From Mermis nigrescens (lineage: Eukaryota > Nematoda > Enoplea > Mermithida > Mermithidae): a stretch of 64,000 nucleotides of DNA. The first letter of the stretch is position 1. Each line of letters begins with the position of its first letter. Below the pieces are notes generated by a model. That model worked only from the letters and a program-made list of their open reading frames with translations, ran no database searches and was not told where the DNA came from. Made by a program: the position numbers and the translations under genes. Of this stretch, positions 9,904 to 21,365 are shown piece after piece. The stretch covers positions 349,685 to 413,684 of the forward strand of contig JAVLUZ010000630.1 in the NCBI GenBank assembly GCA_036768485.1, written 5' to 3'.

Positions 9904-11723
9904 TGCTCTACATGAAACATCAAATTCACGGGTTTAAGCGAAACATGCCCAGACACGCCCAAGGATTAACAATCTTCATTTAACTAAAAGTGGTTGTACA
10001 ACTAAATTAATTTTACATATATGTCATCAAAAGACTAATCTTTTATCAAACTCAAACGTTATTTTTCATTTGAAAAGTATGTTTTATCCTGAATATGCTC
10101 ATTTTTGAGAGGCTGCCACTATTTTAGTGAAATTATGGGATTGTGGCCAGTGCAGTTGAGATGAATCAGGCAGAAATGTACAGATAATCTCTAAAAATAG
10201 TAAATTTTAGAGTCCACAAAGTATATGTTACGCAGGAAATTATGCGTTAGAGTTCCATTTGACTATATTTGGGACAGTTTTCTCACTATATTTTATATAT
10301 TTTCTAATTTTTGACTATATATTTTAGATATTTTGGCTGATTTCATAAAAAATTGTATAAATGAATTATATATTGCAGAAAGTAGAGGCTGTCGAACCCA
10401 AGAGGTGATACAAAAGAGAAAGCTGAAAATAATTGTTGAATAGAAAAACACAATAAAATTAAAAAACAGTTGATATAGTATGACCTAAGGTAGAATATAT
10501 TTAGAAACTTACAGCATGCTTAGTGAAATTGTAAAGAAATAATCAGAGTAATGTAGCATTTCTGAGATTAAATTATGCATTCCAATGGAACATTTTGGAG
10601 GATGAAAGGTCAAAACAAGAAATAATATGGTAAAAAACTCGAAAAGGCATAGTTATTAGCTATATCTTGTATGATTTATGATTGAATTTGACTGAAGTTC
10701 ATAAAAAACGATGGATAAAATCAAACTTGCTACACCTTAGATGTATAAAGGATTCCACAGGGTGTATTAGCTAGAATATAGTCAACTAAAAGTGGCAAAT
10801 GATAGAAATATTATAGTAAGTGTTACTAGCAATTAGATTTGAAACTGAAAATTCTTAGAAAAAAGTATACATAACCGAGAATTCTATGATGTACTGGTAT
10901 CCTAGAAAGCTTTCTGTTTCTTCTTACACACGCATTTCAATGATTCTGAGGCTCACACAAGGTTTTTAAAGACCTTTTTGTGTTATGTGTGTATTAATTT
11001 TATGGGAAAAACAGCAATTTATTGTTTTGCCAAGCAAAAAAAATAAAAAATTGTTGAACTATATTGAATATAACGGTGTCTACCTAACCATATGTGCTCA
11101 TAAAAAAAGAAATTATGACCCCCATAGGCGATTTTATGCTATTTTGGGCCGCTCACACGCACTGAGTGCATGAGAATCATCATCTTTCTGCTTCATTATA
11201 TAAGCTAGCAAAGAAAAAGGATCAAAAAATAACATTATTCATGGCTCACTTAGCACACATATCATAGGAGCATGACGTCAGGGGGACAGTGAAAGGTGAA
11301 ATCGCAATTTTTGGTCGATACAGGGCAAAATTTGGAATTTTTGATAAATTAGTTACATTTTCAGGCATTATTATATCAAAACTGTTTAAAAATGCACTGT
11401 TTTGGCTAAATTGCCCGCCATTCTTAACTTTTGGACTCTCCATTAGGATAATATTCCCCTTTTACCCTATTGTGCATGTATGACATAATCACTTTTTTAC
11501 TAAATTACACACAAATAAATCAAAAAAAGTTCTTATCTAGAAATTTCATGATATTTTAGCTAATTTACAGCAAAAATGTAGCCAGAAAATGTTAAAACGC
11601 TGGGGATATTAGCTTCATGAAACAGGCATTGGTGAAAAATGATGTACGAATAGTGTGAAGTAAGAGCAGCTTTACAGTATACCGTGTAAATTACCTCAAT
11701 GTTCAGGAGAAATAAGGTACAAT

Positions 11724-13337
11724 TAGTGTTATTTTGGTAGCCCAAAAATAAGTAAAATATGATATTGGTATAGTTGACTTATTTTTAATATGATATAAAT
11801 ATGATATTCTGCTATTTTTCATTTAAAATATGATATATTTTTGATATTTGGTATATATTTAATATACTTTTGGTAGGTAAGTTCATATGTATAGGTACCT
11901 ATTATGTAATTTCTGCAGCCATGTAAAAGTACATATAGGTTGTTAGCAAAATAAATAGGTAATTAAGACTCGTTCATTGTATTTCAAAGTCAAACGACTA
12001 ATGCAAATAATCAATATTTTTTCAAAGAAAAGCACAAGCATTACATTTCTAGACGCTGTTTAAAAAATTTTCATTTATTTATAACACTTTCAAAATTTAT
12101 GAGACTAAGTTACAAAATTACATAAATTCCTTTCACTTTTCGTCAAATAACAACATTTCGGAATAACGATCAGACATGCGCGTGAGGATGTGGGGTCTAT
12201 ACCACTCAGAATAGAAAGATGGAAAATTTTGTAGGGAAAATGAGGCAAAATGAAGGCCAAAACAAGATGCAAATTTAAAATTTTCTTCAAACGTGTTTCA
12301 AATTGACCAGAAACCGTGTAATATCGTGGTTTTAACGCTATTTAAGCGCTTATGCAAGTTTTGAGGTCATTTTGGCCCAAAAAGCTGAATTCTTGACCCC
12401 TACCCCAAATTGCCCTTGCTGTACACCACACCTGAACGTGGGGGGTTCAGGGGTATGCATCCCCCGAGAAACCAAAATACCCTCCCCCCTTAGAAATCAA
12501 AATATCCCCCCAGAATTCAATTTTTGAAATTTTTGTTTTTTCGCAATTTTTTGATGCCAATGGATAGTGCTCAATGAGAAACGTTGAAAAATGGTATTTT
12601 TTCGCCGTAACCTTTGAAAAATCTTGCACTCCCCCAGAATTTTCTTGCTGCCTACTTATGCTGTGCACCTATGATTACTATTAGCGAATCACAACGGTAA
12701 ACAATACAGGTGGCAAACAAGCATCGAAAAAATAAGTTTAATTTGATGGGTCAATATCATGTATTGTGGTACATATTTACCGACCTAACTGAGATTTTGA
12801 AATCTCCCAGATGATCTAGGCCACCTTTAATGAGCTGAGCTTGCCAAAAGTTATGCATTTATCAATATCGACAGGATGTCACTCAATCATACTACACTGC
12901 GCTAATTCTTTATATATCTACACACAATTAACGCAGGTCTACACAAACCTTAACGGACTCTACAATATACATATGTACGAGACGAGGTGGCTTGGTTCGG
13001 TAAATGTAGGTACATATGTGCATTAATTAAGTCATGCATACTTAAGTATGCATTATTAAAATATGACCTAGAAAATACCTACTGCATCATGCTTCGAAAT
13101 TTGCAGGTACATAAGGTATAGAGCGAAAGAAGGAAAAAGTGCTACCACTTTATACCAAAATTATACCAAAATTATACCAAAATTATATCAAAAATATTTT
13201 CACATTTTCCGGAATTTTAATATGATAAGAATATGATATACCAAAATTCTCCAGAATTAAAATATGATATTGGTAGTCCAACAAGTGCCTACCAAAATCA
13301 TACCAAAATTTATTTTTGGTATATCAAAATAACACTA
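11724..13337 (+). mobile_element. hAT element (TAGTGTTATTTTG ends), copy 1, left arm only
   Basis: TIRs TAGTGTTATTTTGGTA and, in reverse, TAGTGTTATTTTGATA. The perfect TSD GGTACAAT is at 11716-11723 and 13338-13345. The empty site (ATTGTACC) is intact in the right arm at 21868-21875. Ends are decorated with ATATCATATTTTAAT-type subterminal repeats and ATACCAAAATT units (13150-13195). No transposase frame. A reversed copy of the family lies at 15809-17436. Confidence 0.92.
12427..12660 (+). mobile_element. MITE-A copy inside the TAGTGTT hAT
   Basis: CACACCTGAACGTGG to GCCTACTTATG. TSD CTGTACAC (12419-12426) versus CTGTGCAC (12661-12668), one mismatch. Somewhat decayed. Confidence 0.8.
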
Positions 13338-13535
13338 GGTACAATGTGTGCACAAAATACCTAAAATTTTCAGAAAATGCTAGAAAATCATTATATTTTT
13401 GTAAACAAAACTTGCGCAAACATGCCAGTAAGCCTAAAAAAATCACAATATCACTCTGTTATAGTCAAATCTTTTGATGATATTGCTTTTGGCGTCACCC
13501 AAGGAAGAAATATTAAATCTCATATAGCATATAAT

Positions 13536-13847
13536 TCAAAAAACCCAACACATGGGGGTGTTGGAGACTATTTCAAAAATCAGTAAAATGTGTTTTTCTA
13601 CTTCATTTAATTTAATTTCAGAAGACAAAAAGACAAGGATGAGCTCCACTAGCATATTGACAATGCAGAATAATGACAAAAAAATGCAGCAATGGTTTAG
13701 GGCCGATTGGGTGAAAAGTCTGGACAATTGTATGTATTTCCTACACACAACTGTCGGCGTCTTAGCCTCAAAATTTCGTAGATATCTTTGTATGTTCTGG
13801 TTCAACCTGTAATATTCTTCTTCAAAAGAAGCATGTGAAATAAGCAT
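13536..13847 (-). CDS. 103-aa putative membrane protein, left-arm copy
   Basis: Not recognised. 103 residues, ATG to stop. The first 50 are polar and helical (HASFEEEYYRLNQNIQRYL). Residues about 52-75 are strongly hydrophobic (CCIFLSLFCIVNMLVELILV) and would make one membrane helix; the rest is amphipathic. The right-arm copy (21366-21677) is the same length and differs at two residues (L41F, L44I). A TATAAG box lies about 28 nt upstream of the ATG. Opposite-strand frames of 69 and 86 residues (13377-13586, 13552-13812) are also open in both arms, so the true coding strand is not certain. I prefer the minus frame because of the TATA box and the sensible membrane segment. Confidence 0.45.
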   Translation of the reverse strand: MLISHASFEEEYYRLNQNIQRYLRNFEAKTPTVVCRKYIQLSRLFTQSALNHCCIFLSLFCIVNMLVELILVFLSSEIKLNEVEKHILLIFEIVSNTPMCWVF

Positions 13848-13870
13848 ATTTTTTTACAAAGTGAATTAAT

Positions 13871-13876
13871 CTTATA
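13871..13876 (-). promoter_or_regulatory. TATA-like box of the 103-aa gene, left arm
   Basis: TATAAG, about 28 nt before the ATG at 13847; conserved at 21337-21342 in the right arm. Confidence 0.4.
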
Positions 13877-14333
13877 AGTTCATACAAAATTTACCCATTT
13901 TTTCTCACACATTGCAGAATTCTTGATCACACTATGCGAAATTCTTATGACTTTTTGTGCTTTAATATAATTTTCGACAAATATGGCTAAAATTTCATTT
14001 AAAATCTATATCTTATTGCATAAAATCATGAAATTCAAGCAAGTTGATGCACAGAAAGATTGAGAAAGCATGTCATTATCAGAAAAGCTACAAGTTTTCA
14101 TTGTTTTGCTCCAGTTTTCTATGTAAATTTAACCCGATAGAGATGATTTTTTTAAAAAGCTAGGCTACTGTGATGTTAATGTGGCCAGTGGGCATTCTTC
14201 AAAAAAGTTAGAAAATGCACTTTTTGCCATATATTCTGATATTATTTCTGAAATATAAGCCAATTCAGGCTCGTTTAACATTTCTTTCTATGCAGGTATT
14301 CATGCGGCACACATCACTTAACTGTATTTTAAG

Positions 14334-15199
14334 TAGAGCTGTGCCGGGGCCAGGCCCCGGCCCCGGCCCCGGCCCCGGCGCCGGGGCCTAGGCCCCGGCC
14401 CCGGGCCAGGGCCAGGCTGGCCCCGGCACCGGGGCCGGGGCCAATGTTAGAGTTGATTATAATGTAGAAAATTGATAATGTTTTGGGCAGATTTACCTTC
14501 AAACTCAATTTCAAGCAAACCACAGATCTTGCTAATTCAAATCTTTATTTCACTATGTCAGATTGGTGCAAATTTCTAGTTAATAATCAAAATTGACATA
14601 TTTTAAATTGCAATTCATATAGACGAGCATTTCCAGCTTGCTTGGTAGCAGACAGCTACGTCTATCAGAACAAATAGAATAATAAGCCTAAAAAAGTGCA
14701 AAGTAAAGCACATTGAAAAACGCATCCAAGTCAGAGGAGTTAAATCCATACATGGGCAGCTCAGAAATTCTAGGGGGGTAGTCAAAAAGTGCCTGATAAT
14801 ATATGATAGAGCGAAAAAACACCGTTTTCTCGCGTTTCTCAATGAGAGCTATCCATTAGCATCAAAAAAACCGCAGAAAAACAAAAAATTCTGAAAATCA
14901 ATTTCTGGGGGGTCTAGCGGATTTTTTTTTGGGGGGGGGGGAGAATGTGAATTCTTGGGGGTCTAGATCCCCCCATGCCCATGTTCTGTTATATCTTGTA
15001 ATCCCAACAAATATTAACGCTTGACGTGCATATCTACAAACAAGAATATATGCATAGGTACATATAAGGGGTAGGGCAGGGTCGTACTAGTGAGCATGGT
15101 AAAGCACGCTATTATTGGCCCCGGCCAGGCCCCGGCCCCGGCCCCGGCCCCAGCCCCGGCCCCGGCCCCGGCAAAAAAGGCGGCCCCGGCACAGCTCTA
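14334..15199. mobile_element. hAT element with (GGCCCC)n ends, left arm only
   Basis: Perfect TIR TAGAGCTGTGCCGGGGCC at both ends, running into GGCCCC hexamer arrays (about 14342-14443 and 15118-15190). Perfect TSD ATTTTAAG at 14326-14333 and 15200-15207. Empty site CTTAAAAT in the right arm at 20882-20889. 866 bp including a nested MITE-A. No transposase; open frames in it are GC-array artefacts. Confidence 0.93.
14747..14987 (-). mobile_element. MITE-A copy nested in the (GGCCCC)n hAT
   Basis: CATACATGGGCAGC to CATGCCCATGTTCT. TSD GTTAAATC (14739-14746) versus GTTATATC (14988-14995). Confidence 0.8.
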
Positions 15200-16185
15200 A
15201 TTTTAAGTACATATTATCACAAGGTCAAAACACAAAGAAGTATTATCTATGCATGTCTCAAAGAGCACAAACGAAATTTATTAAATGTGGCGAAGATGTG
15301 CTGAAGATAATTCGAAATTTGAATAATTCCACATCAATTCACGGGTTTTGATGCACAACACGGTATAAACAATAATATCTCAGGCGGATAATTCTAAATC
15401 TGCATGTATACCTTCAATACAGTATGCATTCTAACAAATTAATGAAAGGATGAGCTCAAGCTTGATATGTACATACATCAATCACCACCGTACGTGCATA
15501 CGTTATAACTTTATTTCATGAACTAGCAGTTGATAATTTATTATAGAAGATTGAAAATATTCTTCACCGCTGTTTTAGCATTTATATTGATTTTTGAGGG
15601 CGTTTAGACCCAAAAAACGCAATTTTTTACCCCCTTCTGCAGATTGATCATGCTCTCCATCTTAACTCAACACGAAATTCTAGCGCAAAAATGAGATAAA
15701 TTAGCATTTTTCCACACGAAACTCTTTGTTTAACTAAAAAACATTAGGAAATAGCAAATATGATGTATGTTCGTGATAATTAATGCTGAAATTGCCGGAT
15801 GAATGAAGTAGTGTTATTTTGATATACCAAAATAAATTTTTGTATGATTTTGGTAGGCACTTGCTGGACTATCAATATCATATTTTAATTCTGTGAATTT
15901 TGGTATATCATATTCTTATCATATTAAAACTCTGGGAAATGTGAAAATATTTTTGATATAATTTTGGTATAATTTTAGTATTAAGTGGTAGCACTTTTCC
16001 TTTTATCGCTCTTCATCTTACTTACTTATTTTGTACGTATGATGCAGTAGGTATTTTTCCACAGGTTGTATTATCATATGGAGACAAAAACGTAAGTATG
16101 CATGTATATACGCATACCGAGCCGAGCCCCGTCATACATGTAGTCTGTTGAGGTTTCCTATACACCTACGTTATTTGTGTGTATT

Positions 16186-16428
16186 TAATTGGGCGTCGGG
16201 GAGGGGTTTGTGAGGAATGCACCCCAGAAACCGAAATACCCTCCCCCAGAATAAAATTTTTGAAATTTTTTGTTTTTTTTTTCGCAATTGTTTAATGCCA
16301 ATGGATATTGCTCAATGAGAAACGTTGAAAAATGGTCTTCGTTCGCCATACCACCATTTTTAAGGCCATTTTTTGACCTTTGAAACAAACTCGCACTCCC
16401 CCCCGGAAATTTGGAGCCGCCCATGGTG
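16186..16428 (+). mobile_element. Decayed MITE-A copy
   Basis: Internal blocks (TGCACCCCAGAAACC, GCCAATGGATA, GAGAAACGTTGAAAAATGG, GCCGCCCATGG) are clear. The left terminus has decayed and no TSD could be confirmed. Confidence 0.65.
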
Positions 16429-16533
16429 TACTTGCATACAATTAGCGCAGCGTAGTATGAGTGAAGTAACACCTGTCTGTGTTGATAAATGCGTGATATA
16501 AGGTGAGCTCAGCTCATCATTAAGGTTAGCTTA

Positions 16534-16699
16534 CAGTCTGTTTCACATATGTTTAAGCATAAATTTTAAGAAGTTATTCGAAAGTAAGCCGACGGATTAT
16601 GATAATTATATATCAAATCAATGCTATAATCGCAATCTGTCAATTTGTTGTCGAACATCGTTTTTAAAATTTATGCCCAAACTTGTGTGAAACAGACTG
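16534..16699. mobile_element. MITE-C, short palindromic element, intact copy
   Basis: 166 bp between CAGTCTGTTTCACA and its inverse TGTGAAACAGACTG. Inner inverted blocks AGCATAAATTTTAA and TTAAAATTTATGCCC. The same element, split by a hAT, is at 40444-42614; part of it is at about 45530-45580. Confidence 0.75.
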
Positions 16700-17825
16700 G
16701 TTTTCTTAATCCTTGTTTGCCACCTGTATTCTTGACCGTTGAGCTTCCCTGATTGTGATCCAAATATTCCAAAATTTTGTTATTTGTCGAAAAGTGAAAT
16801 GAATTCATATAATTTTGAACTTAATCTCGTAAATTTTGGAAGTTTTTAAATAAATGAAATTTTTTTTGAAATTTACGTCTAAAAATGTAATGCTCATGTT
16901 TTTCTAGAGATTATTTCACAAAACCTTGCGCACTAAAATCAATTTTATACGATTAGTGAGCAGGTACAGAATATGTTTCTACGTAGATTACTGTAACACA
17001 AACTAGCTATGCTTATTCATTGCTATGCATGACATCGTAATTGTTGCTTCCGATTAAGTGAAAAATCGTTGGGAATGAGGAGTTAATCGTTTAAAAATAA
17101 TTAATTACCTGCATACTTAGCCTTTTGACTTTGAAATAAAATAAACGAGTCTTAAAATATGCATAATTTATTACAGTGCATTGATATGCAAGCATTTAAT
17201 TACCCAACAATTTTGCTTACATAGGTATCTACTTTGAATGGTTTTGCAGAAAATACATAATTAGTATACATAGTATGCACTACTTACCAAAAACATATTA
17301 AATATATACCAAATATCAAAAATATATCATATTTTTAATAAAAAATAGCAAAATATCATATTTATATCATATTAAAATTAAGCTCACTATACCAATATCA
17401 TATTTTAATTATTTTCGGGCTACCAAAATAACACTAGAATGAAGCACTAATTAGTTATTGGTTACAAAAATACACACATTCACCTACAAAATGAGTGAAA
17501 AACTATGGAAACTACCTATTTTCTATAAGATTATGCCAACAAGGAGTCTTAAATATTTAGGAAAATTGAAGAATTTTTACAAGTTTATGTAATTTATTCT
17601 TTCTTAGGCACACAGGAAAAATAACAATGTATGCGTTTTAAATAAAATTTTTGTTTTTAGAAATTAGGGTAGAGGATTATAAGGTAGAGGGATAATTCCC
17701 CAACGTACAACAGGCTATAAATTTAATTCATGCACAAGCTTATGTATTTGATGCTCAGCAGTGTTTAAAGTAAGATTTAACCAAATGGCGCGCCCTTCTG
17801 GACTCAAATTTCGCCACATTTTGGA

Positions 17826-18089
17826 TTAAAGAGGAGCTTTGATTTCTTGCATGGATTTTTCCAAGTTCATGGTAAAATACCAAAAAGCGCGCAATTTTCG
17901 TCTACCTGTGAGCTCATGCATATAAGAGTAGTTTGCAGCGGCTAGTTTCCACTGTGCTTTATAGTCGGCACAAAAACGTTCCCAAAAATAGGACGCCACA
18001 CAGGCTAAGTCATAGTTACTATAGCCATCGTGTATGAAATGGAAGGCCAGCTGAGAGCAAAAAAATTGAAAACATTCTTCAGCCATCAT
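17826..18089 (-). CDS. 87-aa loop protein of the palindromic element, unknown function
   Basis: Not recognised. 87 residues, ATG to stop, rich in aromatics and predicted mostly helical (for example SYFWERFCADYKAQWKLAAA, then GRRKLRAFWYF). No signal peptide or metal-binding pattern. TATAAATA lies 30 nt upstream of the ATG. Its last few codons cross the inner boundary of the left arm at about 17844, so the gene's 3' end is exactly where the inverted repeat begins. That suggests the arm junction formed close to, but without destroying, this gene. It is single-copy in the window. Real-gene status rests on promoter placement and on context beside an Hsp20-like gene. Confidence 0.5.
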   Translation of the reverse strand: MMAEECFQFFCSQLAFHFIHDGYSNYDLACVASYFWERFCADYKAQWKLAAANYSYMHELTGRRKLRAFWYFTMNLEKSMQEIKAPL

Positions 18090-18118
18090 GCATACATAAC
18101 TTTTTAAATATACTCTGA

Positions 18119-18126
18119 TATTTATA
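18119..18126 (-). promoter_or_regulatory. TATA box of the 87-aa gene
   Basis: TATAAATA on the minus strand, 30 nt before the ATG at 18089; same octamer as the Hsp20-like gene. Confidence 0.55.
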
Positions 18127-19397
18127 ATCTTAATTTTATTACAAAAGGTGGTTTCTTTTCTTTAGCTGTAGCCTTAGTTTCAGCTAACTGACAATGTGAG
18201 AAAATACTGCTCTCTGGTGGTGCTCAAATATATTCTACGTATTTGTACACATTTGTATGTAAAAAATGCGTTGAAAGAGCCGTGCTCAACAAATTACTGA
18301 GATATATGCTGTGTAGTTTTCTGAAATTATGCAATAATATAGCACACAAAATGCGACAAATTATCATTTTCGAACATAGATCTAGTAAGGAAAAATCCGA
18401 AAATAGCGAATATAATGTATATTTGTGATAATTAATGATAAAACTGCCTTACATATGAAGCACTAGCTAGTTATTTGATAACAAAACTGCATGGTGAAAA
18501 GGCATTAATCAACCGAATGTGCAAAAAGCTAGAAAAATTAGCCGTTTTCTATGAGATTATGCTAGCAAGGTGTCACAAACATTTAGGAGAATCGAGGAAT
18601 TTCTCTACTTAGCGTAATAATTATGATAACAGGAGAACAGAGCTGCATGATTATTTTTAAATTTTTTGTGAAGATCACTTGAATTATGATCATACTTCAA
18701 TACAATATTGCGTGGAATGTATTAGAAATTGGAAAAAAAGAGTTGATTATATGCTTTTTTATCTTTATTGCATGCTTATATAGTCAAAAATTGGATTCTT
18801 TTAATATGATTTTGTTTGTTTTGTTGTCTAAATATTGCCTAAAATATACAACTTTAATGGGAAACAGGCGAAAATAGATGTAAAAAACACAAAATGCCTA
18901 CACAGGGTGGTTTTAAATAGTGATTGAAAGGCTAAAAATTGAAAGTCAAACACTTTGGACCCTAATTTTGCTACCAGCAATGGTGTTGTGAAACGATGTT
19001 TTTTGCTATGCCTGGTAAATTGTTTGAAAAATGCGTTTTTTATGACAAGAAGATTTACAGAGATGGCTCATTATTTTTAAATTTTCACTTTACTAGCAAA
19101 ATCTTGCACGTTTTTTGACAAAGTTTTGGGAAGATCACTTAAATTTTTTACTATAATTCAATGCAATACTGTGTAAAATGCATTTTGTTGCCTAAATATG
19201 GACTAAAATATACAATTTTTATGAGCAGCATGGGGCGGCGGCGGCGGACGGACGCAAATTGGTGTACCTAAATTCTGATGCATCAATCTGTGCATAGAGG
19301 AAACCGACCGAGACATCCCCAAATTTGTCCCACGTCTTGGGAGAAAAATTATTAATAACCTAAAATTTTATTTAGTAAATTAATAAACACAAAATAC
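18127..19397. other. Non-coding loop DNA with relic duplications
   Basis: 18330-18620 is a diverged direct copy of arm sequence (compare 15690-15808 joined to 17437-17600): shared GATAATTAATG, GAAGCACTA and TTTTCTATRAGATTATGC. 18640-18870 and 19060-19230 are diverged repeats of each other (GAAGATCACTT, CCTAAATAT, AAAATATACAA). Near 19254-19330, CAAATTGGTGTACCTAAATT resembles the subterminal repeat unit. Small frames here have no support. Confidence 0.55.
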
Positions 19398-19811
19398 CTA
19401 ATAATAATCAGTGTGCAAAACATTGGCGGGTAGCATATCAATCTTCTTCAGGCCTTCAATAAACAGCTCGAAATTGTTGGCCGGAGTGGGAGGCGATTCA
19501 ATGATCGGGCGTTTAGTACGGCAATTCTGGGCACTGAAGGTATTTATTTTCAATTCATTTTCTCCATTTTTCTCGGTCGAAATACAAACAACAGAGTTAT
19601 TGTAATAAGCCTTTACATTCTGGAAATTAATTTTTGGCGGCAATAAATGACAGCATCTGAATGAATGTCGTGCAAAATTCTGCCCTTTCAACTCAAACTC
19701 TTTTTTTGCTTCCACAAATACCAATCTATCAACTATTTTTACACTTATTTCATCGATACTGTAGAAATTGGACTTTGTTGGATAAATTCTAACGCAAAAT
19801 ATAGTCGACAT
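19398..19811 (-). CDS. Small heat-shock (alpha-crystallin/Hsp20-like) protein
   Basis: 137 residues, ATG to stop. Residues about 18-82 read as an alpha-crystallin domain: a strand pair like ISVKIVDRLVFVEAKKE, a polar turn, then RHSFRCCHLLPP matching the R-x-F-x-R-x-x-x-LP segment, then INFQNVKAYYNNSVVCIST in place of the usual V-x-A-x-x-x-x-GVL strand. The conserved Gly of that motif is absent. The tail contains RPIIES, possibly the I-x-I/V-type C-terminal anchor. The N-terminal region is very short for a metazoan small heat-shock protein. TATAAATA begins 45 nt upstream. Small heat-shock proteins hold unfolded clients; in a mobile element it might chaperone element proteins or be a captured host gene (inference). 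Divergent enough that a profile search is needed. Confidence 0.55.
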   Translation of the reverse strand: MSTIFCVRIYPTKSNFYSIDEISVKIVDRLVFVEAKKEFELKGQNFARHSFRCCHLLPPKINFQNVKAYYNNSVVCISTEKNGENELKINTFSAQNCRTKRPIIESPPTPANNFELFIEGLKKIDMLPANVLHTDYY

Positions 19812-19848
19812 CCTGAAGACAAATGAAATGATTTGTTGCAGTCATCCT

Positions 19849-19856
19849 TATTTATA
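19849..19856 (-). promoter_or_regulatory. TATA box of the Hsp20-like gene
   Basis: TATAAATA on the minus strand, 38-45 nt before the ATG at 19811. Confidence 0.6.
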
Positions 19857-21336
19857 TCAAGAATGAGTACACTAATGACTCATCAAAGCCCTCTTTAATC
19901 CAAAATGTGGCGAAATTTGAGTCCAGAAGGGCGCGCCATTTGGTTAAATCTTACTTTAAACACTGCTGAGCATCAAATACATAAGCTTGTGCATGAATTA
20001 AATTTATAGCCTGTTGTACGTTGGGGAATTATCCCTCTACCTTATAATCCTCTACCCTAATTTCTAAAAACAAAAATTTTATTTAAAACGCATACATTGT
20101 TATTTTTCCTGTGTGCCTAAGAAACAATAAATTACATAAACTTGTAAAAATTCTTCAATTTTCCTAAATATTTAAGACTCCTTGTTGGCATAATCTTATA
20201 GAAAATAGGTAGTTTCCATAGTTTTTCACTCATTTTGTAGGTGAATGTGTGTATTTTTGTAACCAATAACTAATTAGTGCTTCATTCATCCGGCAATTTC
20301 AGCATTAATTATCACGAACATACATTATATTTGCTATTTCCTAATGTTTTTTAGTTAAACATAGAGTTACGTGTGGAAAAATGCTAATTTATCTCATTTT
20401 TTGCGCTAGAATTCCGTGTTGAGTTAAGATGGAGAGCATGATCAATCTGCAGAAGGGGGTAAAAAATTGCGTTTTTTGGGTCTAAACGCCCTCAAAAATC
20501 AATATAAATGCTAAAACAGCGGTGAAGAATATTTTCAATCTTCTATAATAAATTATCAACTGCTAGTTCATGAAATAAAGTTATAACGTATGCACGTACG
20601 GTGGTGATTGATGTATGTACATATCAAGCTTGAGCTCATCCTTTCATTAATTTGTTAGAATGCATACTGTATTGAAGGTATACATGCAGATTTAGAATTA
20701 TCCGCCTGAGATATTATTGTTTATACCGTGTTGTGCATCAAAACCCGTGAATTGATGTGGAATTATTCAAATTTCGAATTATCTTCAGCACATCTTCGCC
20801 ACATTTAATAAATTTCGTTTGTGCTCTTTGAGACATACATAGATAATACTTCTTTGTGTTTTGACCTTGTGATAATATGTACTTAAAATACAGTTAAGTG
20901 ATGTGTGCCGCATGAATACCTGCATAGAAAGAAATGTTAAATGAGCCTGAATTGGCTTATATTTCAGAAATAATATCAGAATATATGGCAAAAAGTGCAT
21001 TTTCTAACTTTTTGAAAATGCCCACTGGCCACATTAACATCACAGTAGCCTAGCTTTTTAAAAAAATCATCTCTATCGGGTTAAAATTACATAGAAAACT
21101 GGAGCAAAACAATGAAAACTTGTAGCTTTTCTGATAATGACATGCTTTCTCAATCTTTCTGTGCATCAACTTGCTTGAATTTCTTGATTTTATGCAATAA
21201 GATATAGATTTTAAATGAAATTTTAGCCATATTTGTCGAAAATTATATTAAAGCACAAAAAGTCATAAGAATTTCGCATAGTGTGATCAAGAATTCTGCA
21301 ATGTGTGAGAAAAAATGGGTAAATTTTGTGTGAACT

Positions 21337-21342
21337 TATAAG
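21337..21342 (+). promoter_or_regulatory. TATA-like box of the 103-aa gene, right arm
   Basis: TATAAG 29 nt before the ATG at 21366. Confidence 0.4.
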
Positions 21343-21365
21343 ATTAATTCACTTTGTAAAAAAAT

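Larger units (their letters stand above)
15809..17436 (-). mobile_element. hAT element (TAGTGTTATTTTG ends), copy 2, reversed, left arm only
   Basis: Same family as 11724-13337 but in the opposite orientation. Perfect TSD GAATGAAG at 15801-15808 and 17437-17444. Empty site CTTCATTC in the right arm at 20280-20287. Contains a decayed MITE-A and a palindromic MITE-C. No transposase. Confidence 0.92.
7781..17844 (+). repeat. Left inverted arm of the palindromic element
   Basis: Matches the reverse complement of 19881-26195 almost base for base over long stretches. The coordinate sum stays near 33,593, then 35,213, then 36,090, then 37,724 as three hAT insertions add length. The inner boundary is GGATTAAAGAGG...GCTTTGAT, with a one-base indel between arms. 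Gene content: PolB-N (minus) and the 103-aa ORF (minus). 9904-11715, 13877-14325, 15208-15800 and 17445-17825 are AT-rich arm DNA in which I see no gene. Confidence 0.9.

Noticed and set aside
10985..11173. 62-aa open frame in the left arm
   Set aside because: The right arm has one A fewer in an A-run within it, which breaks the frame; not conserved between otherwise near-identical arms.
14329..14523. Gly/Ala/Pro-rich 64-aa frame (and its Arg/Pro counterpart at 15115)
   Set aside because: Produced by the GGCCCC hexamer arrays at hAT ends.
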